A DNA stretch of 18,413 nucleotides, from contig MU647176.1 in NCBI GenBank assembly GCA_026770585.1, positions 68,800 to 87,212 of the forward strand, given 5' to 3'. The stretch is from Baffinella frigidus. Its lineage: Eukaryota; Cryptophyceae; Cryptomonadales; Baffinellaceae. The notes under the pieces are model-generated. The model saw nothing but the letters and a program-made list of their open reading frames with translations, did no database searches and had not been told where the DNA came from. Both the position numbers and the translations under genes were made by a program. Shown here one piece after another: positions 1-7,443 of this stretch (position 1 is the stretch's first letter; every line of letters starts with the position of its first letter).

Positions 1-218
1 CCAAACACCAAACACCAAACACCACACACCAAACACCAAACACCCAACACCAAACACCAAACACCAAACCCCAAACCCCAAACCCCAAACCCCAAACCCC
101 AAACCCCACACCCCAAACCCCAAACCCCAAACCCGAATCCCTAAATCTCGAACCAGGTGGACCACCTGACACGCAAACCTTAGACACCAGACCCTAAACC
201 CCAACCCCCCCAAACCAG
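1..218. repeat. C-rich satellite in the intron upstream of the first exon
   Basis: A short-period array of CCAAACA and then CCAAACC units runs from 1 to about 140, followed by degenerate sequence and the acceptor AAACCAG at 212-218. The + strand of the array lacks G. It is read as the 3' part of an intron whose start lies outside the window. The unit sequence drifts, so it is not a chromosome end. Confidence 0.6.
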
Positions 219-1601
219 CGGCACATTGCCCTCGTCGACGCCGCGATCCGCGAATCGAAGGACGTGTACTCGCGGTCGCGCGCGGCGGAGCAGGACAAGT
301 CGGACGTCCACCGCGCGCAACGCCGCGGGCCCGCCATGGAGGAGGGGCAGGTTTGGGGCCCTACACCCTACACCCTGAACCCTACACCCTACACCCTGAG
401 CCCTACACCCTACACCATACACCCTACACCCTGCACGCCCTAAACCGGCGCGGTGCAGGTCCCGTCTCACCTCTCCCCCTGGCTCCATACCGCGGTCGCG
501 TACTTCAACTGAATCAACCTCGCCTTCCACCACGTGCAGCAGCGCCACGTGCGCGCGACGCGCCAGGCGGGGGGGGGGGACCCGGTCGCAGCGTCGACGA
601 TGGCTAACGCGCGACACCTCGCGCTCGTCGATTCCGCGATCCGGGAATCCAAGGACGTGTACTCGCAGTCGCGCGCGGCGGAGCAGGGCAAGTCGGACGC
701 GCACCGCGCGGCAAGGGGGGGGGGCGCTGGTACGGAACGGGCCGTGCAGGAGGGGCGGCAGCGCCACGTGCGCGCGGGTGGGGAGGCGCGGCAGGCGGGG
801 GGGAAGGACCCGGTTGCGGCGTCGCGGATGGCCGGGGAGGTTTAGGACCCTAAACCCTGAACAACAAACACTGAATACTGACCCCTAAACACTTGTCATC
901 ACTGAACACTCAACTCTAAACACTCAACACTCAACACTCAACACTAAACACCAAACACTCAACACTCAACACTCAACACTCAACACTCAACACTCAACAC
1001 TCAACACTCAACACTCAACACTCAACACTAAACCATACATACCAAGCACTCAACCCTAAGCCCCAACCCCAGCGGCACATCGCGCTCGTCGACGCCGCGA
1101 TCCGCGAATCCAAGGACGTGTACTCGCAGTCGCGCGCGGCGGAGCAGGGGAAGTCCGCGGCGCACCGCGCGGCAAGGGGGGGATCCCCTGCTACGGATCG
1201 GGCCGTGGTGGGGGCCGTGGGGAAGGTGGGGGGGGGCGAGACGGACCAGGCGCGCGCGGCGACGCTGGCGAACACGCGGCACTGGGCGCTCGTCGACGCG
1301 GCGATCCGCGAGGCGGGGGATGTGTATTCGACGTCGCGCCAGGTTCAAACCCGAAACCCGGAACCGGAAACCCGAAACCCGAAACTCGAAATCCGAAGCC
1401 CGAAACTTGAAACCCGAAACCCGAAACCCGAAATCCGAAACCCTAAACACTAAACACTAAACCATAAACCATTAACCATAAACCATGAACCACAACCCCC
1501 AACCCAGGCCGAGAAGGGCAAGTCGGCGGCGCGGCGCACGGCCATGGGGAAGCGCGACATGAGCAGTGAGGGTGCGCGGGATGCGGTGCCTCCCCGCGCG
1601 C

Positions 1602-1635
<34 letters not shown>

Positions 1636-2168
1636 GCTCTCGCGCTCTCTCTCTCTCTCGCTCGCTCTCTCTCGCTCTCTCTCTCGCGCGGCCCGTGGAC
1701 ACACTGAACCTGCGCCCCCTCATCCATGCACACACTCAAACCCTTCCTCGTCACAGGTGCGGGCGCGCGCGCCGGAGGCCAAGGGCGCGGCGTCAGTCGT
1801 CCCTGCGGACGCGGCCGCTGCGGAGGAGGCGGACTTGGCGCATTCCAAGGATACGGTCGAGGGCGCCATCGCCGACTTCGAGAAGAGCAGCGACGCGGCG
1901 GTCACGGAGGAGAAGGCGCGCTCCGCGGCACACCACGCGATCTTACCCCCCCTCGCCGATGCGTCCCCCAACGCCGATGCGTCCCCCAAAGGGACCGATC
2001 GGGCCGCAGCGTCCCCGCACCCCGCGGGTACGGATCGGGCCGTGGGGGAGCGGTCGCCGAGGGGGACTGTGGCGGCGGGGATCGATTCGTATGTCAGCAA
2101 CGTGGCGTCGGCGAAGGCGGTTGAGACCTCTCTCTCTCTCTCCCTCTATCTCTCTCTCTCTCCCTTTA

Positions 2169-2225
<57 letters not shown>

Positions 2226-5200
2226 TTTTCTCTTTATCACTCGCTCTTTCTCTCTCTCTTTCTGTCTCTCTCTCTTTCTCTCTCTCTTTCTGTCTCTGTC
2301 TCTTTCTCTCTCTCTCTCTCTCTATGTTGCAGTCAGTCTGTCGCTCTCTCTTTCTCCCCCACCCCCGCTCTCCCTGGCCACACACTCAAACACGGAACCA
2401 CCGAACTCGCACTCAACCCAACAACCTCACCCCACTAAGCCCGTATGTGAGCAACATGGCGTCAGCCAAGGAGGTCTCGACCCCACACCCACTCACCCCT
2501 TAACCCTCGACCCAAAACCAGAAACCAGAAACCAGAAACCAGAAACCAGAAACCAGTGACCACAAACCCTAAACTAACCACGTGGGGGGCACAGGTCGAG
2601 GTGGCTCGGTCGGAGGCGCATTCGAGCGCGTCGGCGGCGCGGGTGGCGGCCGCGGAGCAAAGCGCGTCAGAGCACGCGGCGGCGCGGGGGGAGCAGGTCA
2701 GCGTGAAACTCAACCCGCAACCCGCACCCCGAAAACCGAAAACCGAAACCCGAGACCCGAGACCCTGAAACCCAGACAGACCCCAAACCCCAGATCCCAC
2801 ACCCGAAACCCGAAACCCGAAACCCGGAAGCAGGAGGCGCTTGCAAAGGTGGCGGACAGTGCGAAGCGCGCGCTCGTGGCCAACGACTCCAAGAGGTACC
2901 ACGCCACGTTCTTTCGAGGCGTTGCCGAAAGTCAATTTCCCGGCAGGAATAAGGGGGGGTTGTTTACTTTTGGGATAGTTCGGCGCCCGACAGTGCGCTC
3001 GGGAAGAGCCGAACCCCCACGAACAATCTGGCGTCGTAGACCGCAGTGCGAAACGCGCGCTCGTGGCCAACGACTCCACGTGGTATTTAAGAAACCTCGC
3101 TTTTCCAGTTTATGGAATTCAACCTGGCCTTTCCAATTTATTAAAATCTCACTTTTCCAATTTGTTAAACCTCGAATTTTCCCAGGGAGGGGGACGCGAT
3201 AGCTGCCCCACTCGGTGCGGAAACAACTGCAGCGGTCGGATTTGACAATTTTTCAAACCTCGGTTTTCCCCCTGGCAGGGAGGGGGGCGCGATTGCACGC
3301 CTTCTTTCGTGCAGCGGTCGTGTTTGACCATTTATTAAAACTCGTTTTTTTTTGTCATCAGGGAGGGGGATTCGATTGCAGCGGCGCTCGGGGAGGAGGA
3401 GCGCGGGTATTTGGGGGATCATGCGCGGGAGGCTGGCAAAGTCGCCACGCAGCGCTCCGAGAAGGTGCGTGCAGCGAGCCACTGTTGGGATAACTTCTCA
3501 AAGACTTACAATAGATGGCACCACAGCTGTGTCGGACACACTGAAACCGCGTCTCTCCGGGCATTTGACACACTCAACCCGCGACGCCTCGTCCGCGCAC
3601 ACACTCAAACCGCGACTCCTCGCAACGCACACACTCAAAACCGCGACTCCTCATGATCGACACACTTCGTCTCGTAATCGACACACTCAAACCGCGCCTC
3701 CTCGCGACACAGGTGCGGCTCGAGAAGCAGGCCGAGGCCGCCGTGACGGCTGAGGGCATCTCCAGCACTCGTGCGGGCAAACTTGCAGTAGATGGCTTTA
3801 CACATGTGTCGGATACACTGAAAACCGCGTCTCCTCGTCCGTGCACACACTCAAACTGCGACTCCTCGTAATCGGCACACTCAAACCGCGACTCCTCGTA
3901 ATCGGCACACTGAAAACCGCGCCTCCTCGCGACACAGGTGCGGCTTGAGAAGCAGGCCGAGGCCGCCGTGACGGCTGAGGGCATCTCCAGCGTGCGCGCA
4001 CTGGTCAAACCCTACAACCCAACCCCCAAACCCTGAACCGTACACCCTCAACACTGAACACGAAACCCTACACCCCTACATCCTACACCCCACACCCCAC
4101 ACCCCACACCCTACACCCTACACACCCCACACCACACACCAAACCCAAACCCCAAACCCCAAACCCCAAACCCCAAACCCCAAACGCTATATCAGGTTCG
4201 GGCGGCGACGGGGGAGGAGGGAAGCGGGGCGTTGTTAAAGGTTTAAGGTTTTACCTAGGTTTGAAGGTTTCAGGTTCAACCCCAAACGCTATATCAGGTT
4301 CGGGCGGCGACGGGGGAGGCGGGGAGCGGGGCGAGGGCGGTGCTGCAAGATGCTTGGAGGGGGAGGAGGGGGGCTGGCGGTGCTGCAGAATGCCTAATCC
4401 CTCATTCCGAAACGCGAAAGCAGGTTCGGGCCGCGACGGGGGAGGCGGGTAACGGGTGCTGAACCATAAACCACATACCGTAAACCATAAATCACAAACC
4501 GTAAACCATACACCATAAACCATACAACATAAACCATAAACGCGAAAACAGGTTCGGGCGGCGACGGGGGAGGCGGGGAGCGGGGCGCGGGCGGTGCTGC
4601 AGGATGCTGAGAGCAAGCTGATGGAGCGGCGCCTCCAGCTCGAGCAGGCGAGACAAACCCATAACCTGCTGGCTTTGCCAAAACCATAACCTGTTGCCTT
4701 TGCGAGAAACACACATAACCTGCTGCCTGGGCTCGCGCCCCGAACTAGCGGTGCTGCAGGATGCTGAGAGCAAGCTTATGGGGCAGCGCCTCCAGCTCGA
4801 GCAGGCGAGAGACAAAACCATAACCTGTTGCCACACACCATCAACGTGCCCCCTTTGCTATTTAAGGCCGCTTTGGAAAATGGCGTTGGTGTCCGTGCCG
4901 GCTGAACGTGTGACCAATCCCCCGTGGCCTCGAGCTGGTGCGCAGCCCGCCCGCCCCGCTGCTTTCGACCTTGTGGTGGTATCTTTCAGGAACCCCGCGT
5001 GACTGCCCCAGTGTCTGCAATCGCGAGTCAGCCGTGGAACCGTGGCACGGGATTGTGTGGGGCACAATCCCGTCCGCTTTTGCCGTGCAAAAGCGGACGC
5101 GGCTGTTGTGTTTCTCTGCTCCTAAGGCTAACCCTACTGTAGGACCCTAAGGCGATGCGCATCATTCATCTCGAGTAACCCCTGTACGAGCGTGTAGGAC

Positions 5201-7168
5201 CATACGGCGGTGCGAATCGTGAATTTCGAGTAACCCCTGTACGGGCGTGTGGGACAGGCAAAAGCGGACGCGGCGGCGGTCAAGGCGGCGGGTGCCATCG
5301 CACAGGTCCAAACCCTCCTCCGTATCCCCTAAGTGGCGAGCTGGTCAAATTTGACCCGCAAGAGGTCCTAGCTAGGCAGGTCATAGGGCCCTACGGTAGG
5401 GCGTATGAGCCTACTGGGCACTTGAGGGACAGCGGCGCACACAGACCCTGCAGGCGCCAGGCTCTTGGGTAGGGTATTCCAAGCGCGTTCTTGGAGCCAT
5501 TAGCTAATGGCTCCAAGAACGCGTTCTTGGAGCCATTAGTTCTCTGTTCCGCGGACGCGGCGGCGGTCAAGGCTGCTGGAGCCATTTTTCTTGGAGCCAT
5601 TTTTCAGGTCCAACCCCTCCAGCTTCAGGGGTCTGTGCGAAGCTACAGGGGTACCTCGCTCATAAGGATGCGCATCCCCCCAGGAACCTACAGTAGGCAC
5701 CCTCCGCCTTCTAGCTCTGTCTCACTCGGGGTGACCGTCCGACTATTCTCACGGGTTGACTGTCAGACTATAGAGAAAAGGTCCCTTCCCTCCACCTTCA
5801 GGGTCTTGTCGGCCGCTATAGGGGTACCTCGCTCATAAGGAGACGCGCCCCCCTAGGAACCTACTGTAGGCGTATCTGTAGCCCTCCTTCAGGGGTCTTG
5901 CGGGCCGCTACGCCCTTACGGGTGGCTGACAGGGCTGTTACAACCGTGTCTGGGAGAGCCAGGGGATGAGGCTGAACACACAACGAACCTTCGTCTTCAG
6001 AACCAGTTCTGGTGTCAGCCTATGTTGAGAGCTCGAAGAATCTCAAGGACCTGAAAGATCCTCTTTATGATATGGCTCGTACGCCTCGTCCCCTGGCTCT
6101 CCCAGACACGGTTTTCACACACAACGAACCTTCGTCTTCTTCTTCATTTCCCTCAGATCCACTACAGGGGTACATCGCTCATAAGAAACCGCCCCCCCCC
6201 GGGACCGACATAGGGGCCCATTCACAGGCCTGCTGTAGGGTCCTAGGGGGATGCAGTTACTTATGAGCGAGGCATCCCTGTAAACGTGCGATCCCCCGCA
6301 GGCGTGCCGATCCCCCCGGGAGGGCCACGCCACGATGACCTGTGTACCAACTTGATTGCGACTTTCTATTATTTGTGCACTACTAAAACTATTGTTGTCC
6401 GGAATCCGGACCAAGTTGACAGATTTGTGGGTGAATTGGCTTTAAAAAATGCCAAGTTGGTACACAGCTCAGCGTCGCGTGGGGTGGTGTGGGCCGCTAG
6501 GGCTCGTAACCTCGCCCCGCCCCGTCCCCTGGCCCTCCCGGGCGCGGCCGTGTTTGAGCATCCTTCAACGACTTAATCAACCGAAAAGCTGAGTTAGAAC
6601 CCCCCCCTCCCTGGCTGGATTCGTGCGCCGCTTGCTCCCCCCTAAATGTTGCGACCCCCCGCAGGCGTACCGCTCTCCGCTGGAGGGCGTTCAGGGTTGG
6701 GATGCAAAACAGTTTTGCATCCATTACATGTTGGGCAGTTTTGCATCCAATAAATGTGGGGAGTTCCCGGGATCGCAGGCGTACCGCTCCCCCCTGGAGG
6801 GCGTCGCGTCGCACTACGCGCGCTACGAGCAGCGCCTCGAGCACGAGGAGCGCACCTACGACGCGGCGAAGAGCGTCGACGCGGCGCGCGCCGAGGCGGG
6901 CCCTTCAGCTCGTGTGCGCAGCCTCTCGAAGGAGCGGGCGGGGAAGCGCGTGGGCCACGTGGGGGAGGAGCGGGGCTACGACGCGGCGCAGCACCCCGAG
7001 CGCGCCCCCCGTGCGCGCTCTGAGGCGGGCCCGTCAGCTCTTGTTCGCAAACAACGCGCGTCGCCTCTTGTTCGCAGCCGCGCGGGGGTGCGGGCGGAGA
7101 AGAGCGTGGGGCACGTGGGGGAGGAGCGCGTGGCGGGTGAGGCGCCGGGGAAGGCTGCGCGCAAGTGA
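219..7168 (+). CDS. Gene 1: repetitive Ala/Glu/Arg-rich helical protein, 12 exons, 5' partial
   Basis: Function not recognised. Proposed exons: 219-350, 540-839, 1073-1342, 1508-1585, 1757-2119, 2595-2696, 2834-2895, 3362-3464, 3938-3991, 4552-4647, 5258-5305 and 6779-7168 (TGA 7166-7168). All junctions are phase 0 except the phase 2 intron at 2896-3361. All introns are GT-AG except 4648-5257, which begins GC. The joined frame is open for 665 codons and continues off the left edge. The product is rich in A, E, R, K and Q with almost no hydrophobic runs, so it is probably alpha-helical or coiled-coil and soluble. No catalytic motif or membrane segment is seen. Residues 1-260 hold four repeats of 68-76 residues, and the last exon holds two more repeats of another kind. 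A structural or scaffold role is only a guess. The exon ending at 2119 could instead use a later donor. RNA data could change individual exons; the overall gene is well supported by phase and composition. Confidence 0.68.
351..539. repeat. Intron 1 of gene 1 with CCCTACA/CCCTGAA array
   Basis: The intron opens GTTTGG. About 355-435 is an array of CCCTACA and CCCTGAA heptamers, followed by about 100 bases of unique sequence and the acceptor CACGTGCAG at 531-539. Choosing the first of two adjacent CAG triplets keeps the protein repeat in register. Confidence 0.6.
843..1072. repeat. Intron 2 of gene 1 with CTCAACA satellite
   Basis: From about 900 to 1030 the intron is an almost pure array of the heptamer ACTCAAC, flanked by CCCTAAA-type units on both sides. 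The donor is GTTTAG at 840 and the acceptor CCCCAG ends at 1072. Confidence 0.65.
1343..1507. repeat. Intron 3 of gene 1 with CCGAAAC satellite
   Basis: About 1348-1440 is an array of CCCGAAA heptamers with small variants. It is followed by about 60 bases of ACCATAA/ACTAAAC units and the acceptor AACCCAG ending at 1507. Splicing across it rejoins a split protein repeat, so the boundaries are well supported. Confidence 0.7.
1601..1690. repeat. CT/CTCG microsatellite in intron 4
   Basis: CT dinucleotides interrupted by CG (CTCTCTCG) fill the 5' half of the intron 1586-1756. The 3' part is unique sequence ending TCACAG. Open frames through this block on both strands (poly Ser-Leu on the + strand, poly Arg-Glu on the - strand) are microsatellite artefacts. 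Confidence 0.8.
2126..2330. repeat. Long CT microsatellite in intron 5
   Basis: About 200 bases of nearly pure TC repeat with scattered TTT, TAT and TGTC interruptions lie just downstream of the donor at 2120. It is a strongly polypyrimidine-biased block placed at the 5' side of a 475-base intron, far from the acceptor. Confidence 0.85.
2443..2476 (+). repeat. Degraded copy of the exon 5 3' end inside intron 5
   Basis: The bases encode YVSNMASAKE, closely matching YVSNVASAKA at the end of the exon closing at 2119. They are followed by GAG|GTCTCG, which looks like a donor. No acceptor in a compatible phase was found just upstream, so I treat it as an intronic duplicate of an exon end. A short alternative exon is not excluded. 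Confidence 0.5.
2514..2560. repeat. CAGAAAC satellite
   Basis: Six tandem AACCAGA heptamers lie near the 3' end of intron 5, before the acceptor GGCACAG at 2588-2594. Confidence 0.7.
2700..2833. repeat. Intron 6 of gene 1, CCGAAAC-type satellite
   Basis: Nearly the whole 137-base intron is built of CCCGAAA, CCCGCAA and CCCAGAC-like units, ending CGGAAGCAG at 2833. Nothing else is seen. Confidence 0.65.
3041..3083 (+). repeat. Copy of the exon 8 3' end in intron 7
   Basis: About 40 bases repeat the end of the exon 2834-2895, including GTGCGAAxCGCGCGCTCG and the words GGCCAACGACTCCA. The real donor AAGAG|GTACC is altered to ACGTGGTATT here. It is a direct duplicate of a donor-side exon end lying 177 bases downstream of the original. 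Confidence 0.65.
3100..3400 (+). repeat. Triplicated acceptor and start of exon 9
   Basis: Three direct repeats at a spacing of 93 and 83 bases each consist of a T/A-rich intron end (AAACCTCG, then a TTTT run), an AG, and GGAGGGGG plus a CGATxGC start. The copies begin after the AG at 3186, 3279 and 3362. Only the last continues into an open exon (3362-3464) whose phase fits the preceding exon. The first two run into stops or diverge within about 25 bases. Confidence 0.7.
3493..3937 (+). repeat. Duplicated intron 8 segment with an extra copy of exon 10
   Basis: Two blocks (about 3505-3766 and 3775-3991) share AxTAGATGGC, GTGTCGGAxACACTG, arrays of CACACTCAAACCGCGACTC units, the acceptor GACACAG and the start of exon 10. 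The first exon copy (3713-3766) matches the used exon (3938-3991) in 53 of 54 bases, but the base run after it is CACTCGTGCG instead of GTGCGCGC, so the in-phase donor is missing. The second copy is spliceable in phase 0. Confidence 0.7.
4010..4192. repeat. CCCTACA to CCAAACC satellite in intron 9
   Basis: CCCTACA and CCCCACA units are followed by AAACCCC units, ending at ACGCTATATCAG. The array precedes the first degraded copy of exon 11. Confidence 0.65.
4193..4807 (+). repeat. Repeated copies of exon 11
   Basis: CAG|GTTCGGGC(G/C)GCGACGG, the acceptor and start of exon 11, occurs after the AGs at 4195, 4297, 4423 and 4551. The first three copies are truncated after about 35-70 bases, each followed by unrelated or satellite sequence. 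The fourth (4552-4647) is the complete 32-codon exon. A fifth, partial copy at 4748-4807 carries only the second half of the exon and the GCGAGA donor. ACCATAA satellite (4457-4549) separates copies three and four. Confidence 0.75.
5048..5098. repeat. Two adjacent hairpins, the second containing the start of exon 12
   Basis: CGGGATTGTG pairs with CACAATCCCG (5048-5072). GTCCGCTTTTGC pairs with GCAAAAGCGGAC (5072-5098). The right arm of the second hairpin continues as GCAAAAGCGGACGCGGC, a copy of the first bases of the exon at 5258. Thus the exon start exists here in both orientations. Confidence 0.65.
5139..5252. repeat. 57-base tandem duplication before exon 12
   Basis: Two imperfect units share GTAGGACCxTAxGGCG, ATGCGxATC, and CGAGTAACCCCTGTACG plus GCGTGT. 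They lie directly upstream of the acceptor used at 5257. Confidence 0.65.
5325..5429. mobile_element. Short inverted-repeat element, copy 1 of the family also at 14827
   Basis: The ends are imperfect inverted repeats (TCCCCTAAGTGGC and the complement of GCACTTGAGGGA). The interior (GTCAAATTTGAC, AAGAGGTCCTAG, TAGGGCCCTACGGTAGGG) is the reverse complement of the element at 14827-14927 with few differences. It has no coding capacity and is MITE-like. It sits in intron 11 of gene 1. Confidence 0.65.
5484..5590. repeat. Perfect 40-base palindrome and degraded exon 12 copy
   Basis: 5484-5523 is a perfect palindrome centred on TAG|CTA with the arm CTTGGAGCCATTAG. The arm word TTCTTGGAGCCAT recurs directly at 5524 and again near 5588. 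At 5551-5575 GCGGACGCGGCGGCGGTCAA repeats the middle of exon 12 (5258-5305), then diverges into GGAGCCATTTTTC. Confidence 0.75.
5616..5890. repeat. Direct repeat of about 90 bases with family A termini
   Basis: CTTCAGGGGTCT, then CTACAGGGGTACCTCGC and TCATAAGGA, then CCCCCxxGGAACCTAC occur at about 5625-5700 and about 5795-5875, with a third stub at 5890. The words are those of the inverted-repeat element found complete at 6162 and 7232, but here both copies are in the same orientation, so these are probably remnants. Confidence 0.6.
5941..6139. repeat. 30-base inverted repeat enclosed by a 22-base direct repeat
   Basis: AACCGTGTCTGGGAGAGCC followed by AGGGGATGAGG (5941-5970) is the reverse complement of 6083-6112 with one difference. 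Just after each arm lies the same sequence ACACAACGAACCTTCGTCTTC in direct orientation. Inside are words (CCTATGTTGxGAGCTCGAAG) that recur in opposite orientation at 8235 and 8625. Confidence 0.6.
6162..6282. mobile_element. Family A inverted-repeat element (MITE-like)
   Basis: The ends CTACAGGGGTACATCGCTC and the complement of GAGCGAGGCATCCCTGTA pair over about 40 bases, including CATAAGAAACCGCCCCCC. The centre is about 45 bases. It is closely related to 7232-7352. It has no coding capacity and lies in intron 11 of gene 1. Confidence 0.7.
6302..6467 (+). repeat. Degraded exon 13 start followed by a 128-base inverted-repeat element
   Basis: CCGCAG|GCGTGCCGATCCCC at 6296-6315 is a mutated copy of the terminal exon start (GCGTACCGCTCCCC). 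At 6340-6467 lies an element with perfect 15-base ends CTGTGTACCAACTTG and an internal palindrome GTCCGGAATCCGGAC. Its interior word GTTGACAGATTTGTGGG recurs at 15437. Confidence 0.6.
6655..6778 (+). repeat. Second copy of the exon 13 acceptor and start, plus hairpin
   Basis: CCCCGCAG|GCGTACCGCTCTCC at 6657-6678 repeats the real exon start for about 30 bases (to GGAGGGCGT). Then come GGATGCAAAA and its complement TTTTGCATCC (6700-6722), and a further TTTTGCATCCAATAAATG. The real acceptor GATCGCAG ends at 6778. Confidence 0.7.
6779..7168 (+). CDS. Terminal exon of gene 1 with an internal duplication
   Basis: This is the longest exon, 129 codons plus TGA, ending in KAARK. It starts after a CGCAG acceptor with AYRSPLEGVASHYARYEQR. 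From residue 23 it contains two tandem units following the pattern EERxYDAA, then EAGPSAxVR, then RAGxR and VGHVG, with a third start (EERVAG) before the end. The VGHVGEER motif occurs at exon residues 58-65 and 110-117. The two units differ in length because of a Pro/Arg-rich stretch in the second. No known domain is recognised. Two degraded copies of the acceptor and exon start lie upstream at 6302 and 6665. No AATAAA is seen downstream; TGTAA near 7355 is a weak alternative. Confidence 0.7.
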   Translation, partial: AYRSPLEGVASHYARYEQRLEHEERTYDAAKSVDAARAEAGPSARVRSLSKERAGKRVGHVGEERGYDAAQHPERAPRARSEAGPSALVRKQRASPLVRSRAGVRAEKSVGHVGEERVAGEAPGKAARK

Positions 7169-7231
7169 GGAGAGGGACGATGTGCGGAAATAGGGAGGAT
7201 CCGGCGCTAGTGCGGAGAGCGCTGGGTTGGG
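7169..7231 (+). other. Short 3' flank of gene 1
   Basis: This is GC-rich sequence following the stop. No AATAAA or TGTAA is present within it, so the transcript end probably lies in or beyond the inverted-repeat element that follows. Confidence 0.35.
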
Positions 7232-7352
7232 TACAGGGGTACCTCCCTCATAAGAAACCGCCCCCCCCCTAGGACCACCATAGGACCCTAGGCATAGGCC
7301 TACTGTAGAGTCCTAGGGGGGGGCGGTTTCTTATGAGCGAGGTACCCCTGTA
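7232..7352. mobile_element. Family A element, near-complete palindrome
   Basis: The arms TACAGGGGTACCTCxCTCA, TAAGAAACCGCCCCCCCC and CTAGG match their complement at the right end with about one mismatch. The centre reads ACCACCATAGGACCCTAGGC. It lies 63 bases downstream of the gene 1 stop codon. Confidence 0.8.
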
Positions 7353-7443
7353 GGTGTAACCCTGGGTGGGTGAGGTGAGGGGGGGCGGGGGCGGGGGCGG
7401 GGTGTATTTGTGTGGGATGATGAATCGTGCATTCGCAACCTGA

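Larger units (their letters stand above)
219..1585 (+). other. Protein repeat block in gene 1 (four units of about 68-76 residues)
   Basis: Exons 1-4 encode four copies of a unit whose core reads RHxALVDxAIRE, then DVYSxSR and AEQGKSxAHRAAR. The copies begin at 219, 612, 1073 and 1277, so the units are 68, 76 and 68 codons long when introns are removed. Between cores the units share QRHVRA...RQAGG.DPVAAS. The repeats check the splicing: the fourth core is interrupted after DVYSTSRQ by the intron at 1343-1507 and resumes with AEKGKSAARR in the next exon, exactly as in intact copies. The 350/540 junction likewise restores EEGQQRHVR, matching QEGRQRHVR inside exon 2. Later exons look like more diverged helical sequence of the same composition. 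Confidence 0.75.
4648..5257 (+). other. Proposed GC-AG intron of gene 1
   Basis: The exon ending CTCGAGCAG at 4647 is followed by GCGAGA, with no in-phase GT nearby, and the same CAG|GCGAGA is present in the partial copy at 4802-4810. The next exon (5258-5305, 16 codons, AKADAAAVKAAGAIAQ) follows GGGACAG in the same phase. The intron holds a partial exon copy, two hairpins and a 57-base tandem repeat. Read-through of the donor would add A-R-Q-T-H and continue to a stop. Confidence 0.5.

Noticed and set aside
1-140. Chromosome-end telomere at the left edge
   Set aside because: The unit drifts between CCAAACA and CCAAACC and similar arrays occur inside introns throughout, so this is interstitial.
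180-767. 195-codon minus-strand frame
   Set aside because: It is antisense to exons 1 and 2 of gene 1, whose + strand reading is confirmed by repeat register.
1443-1754. Minus-strand frames with long Arg-Glu runs, also at 2146-2385
   Set aside because: These are the complement of the CT microsatellites, with no other sign of coding.
1544-2503. 319-codon open frame on the + strand rich in Ser-Leu
   Set aside because: It stays open because CT microsatellites have no stops in some frames. Only 1544-1585 and 1757-2119 look like exons; the rest is intron.
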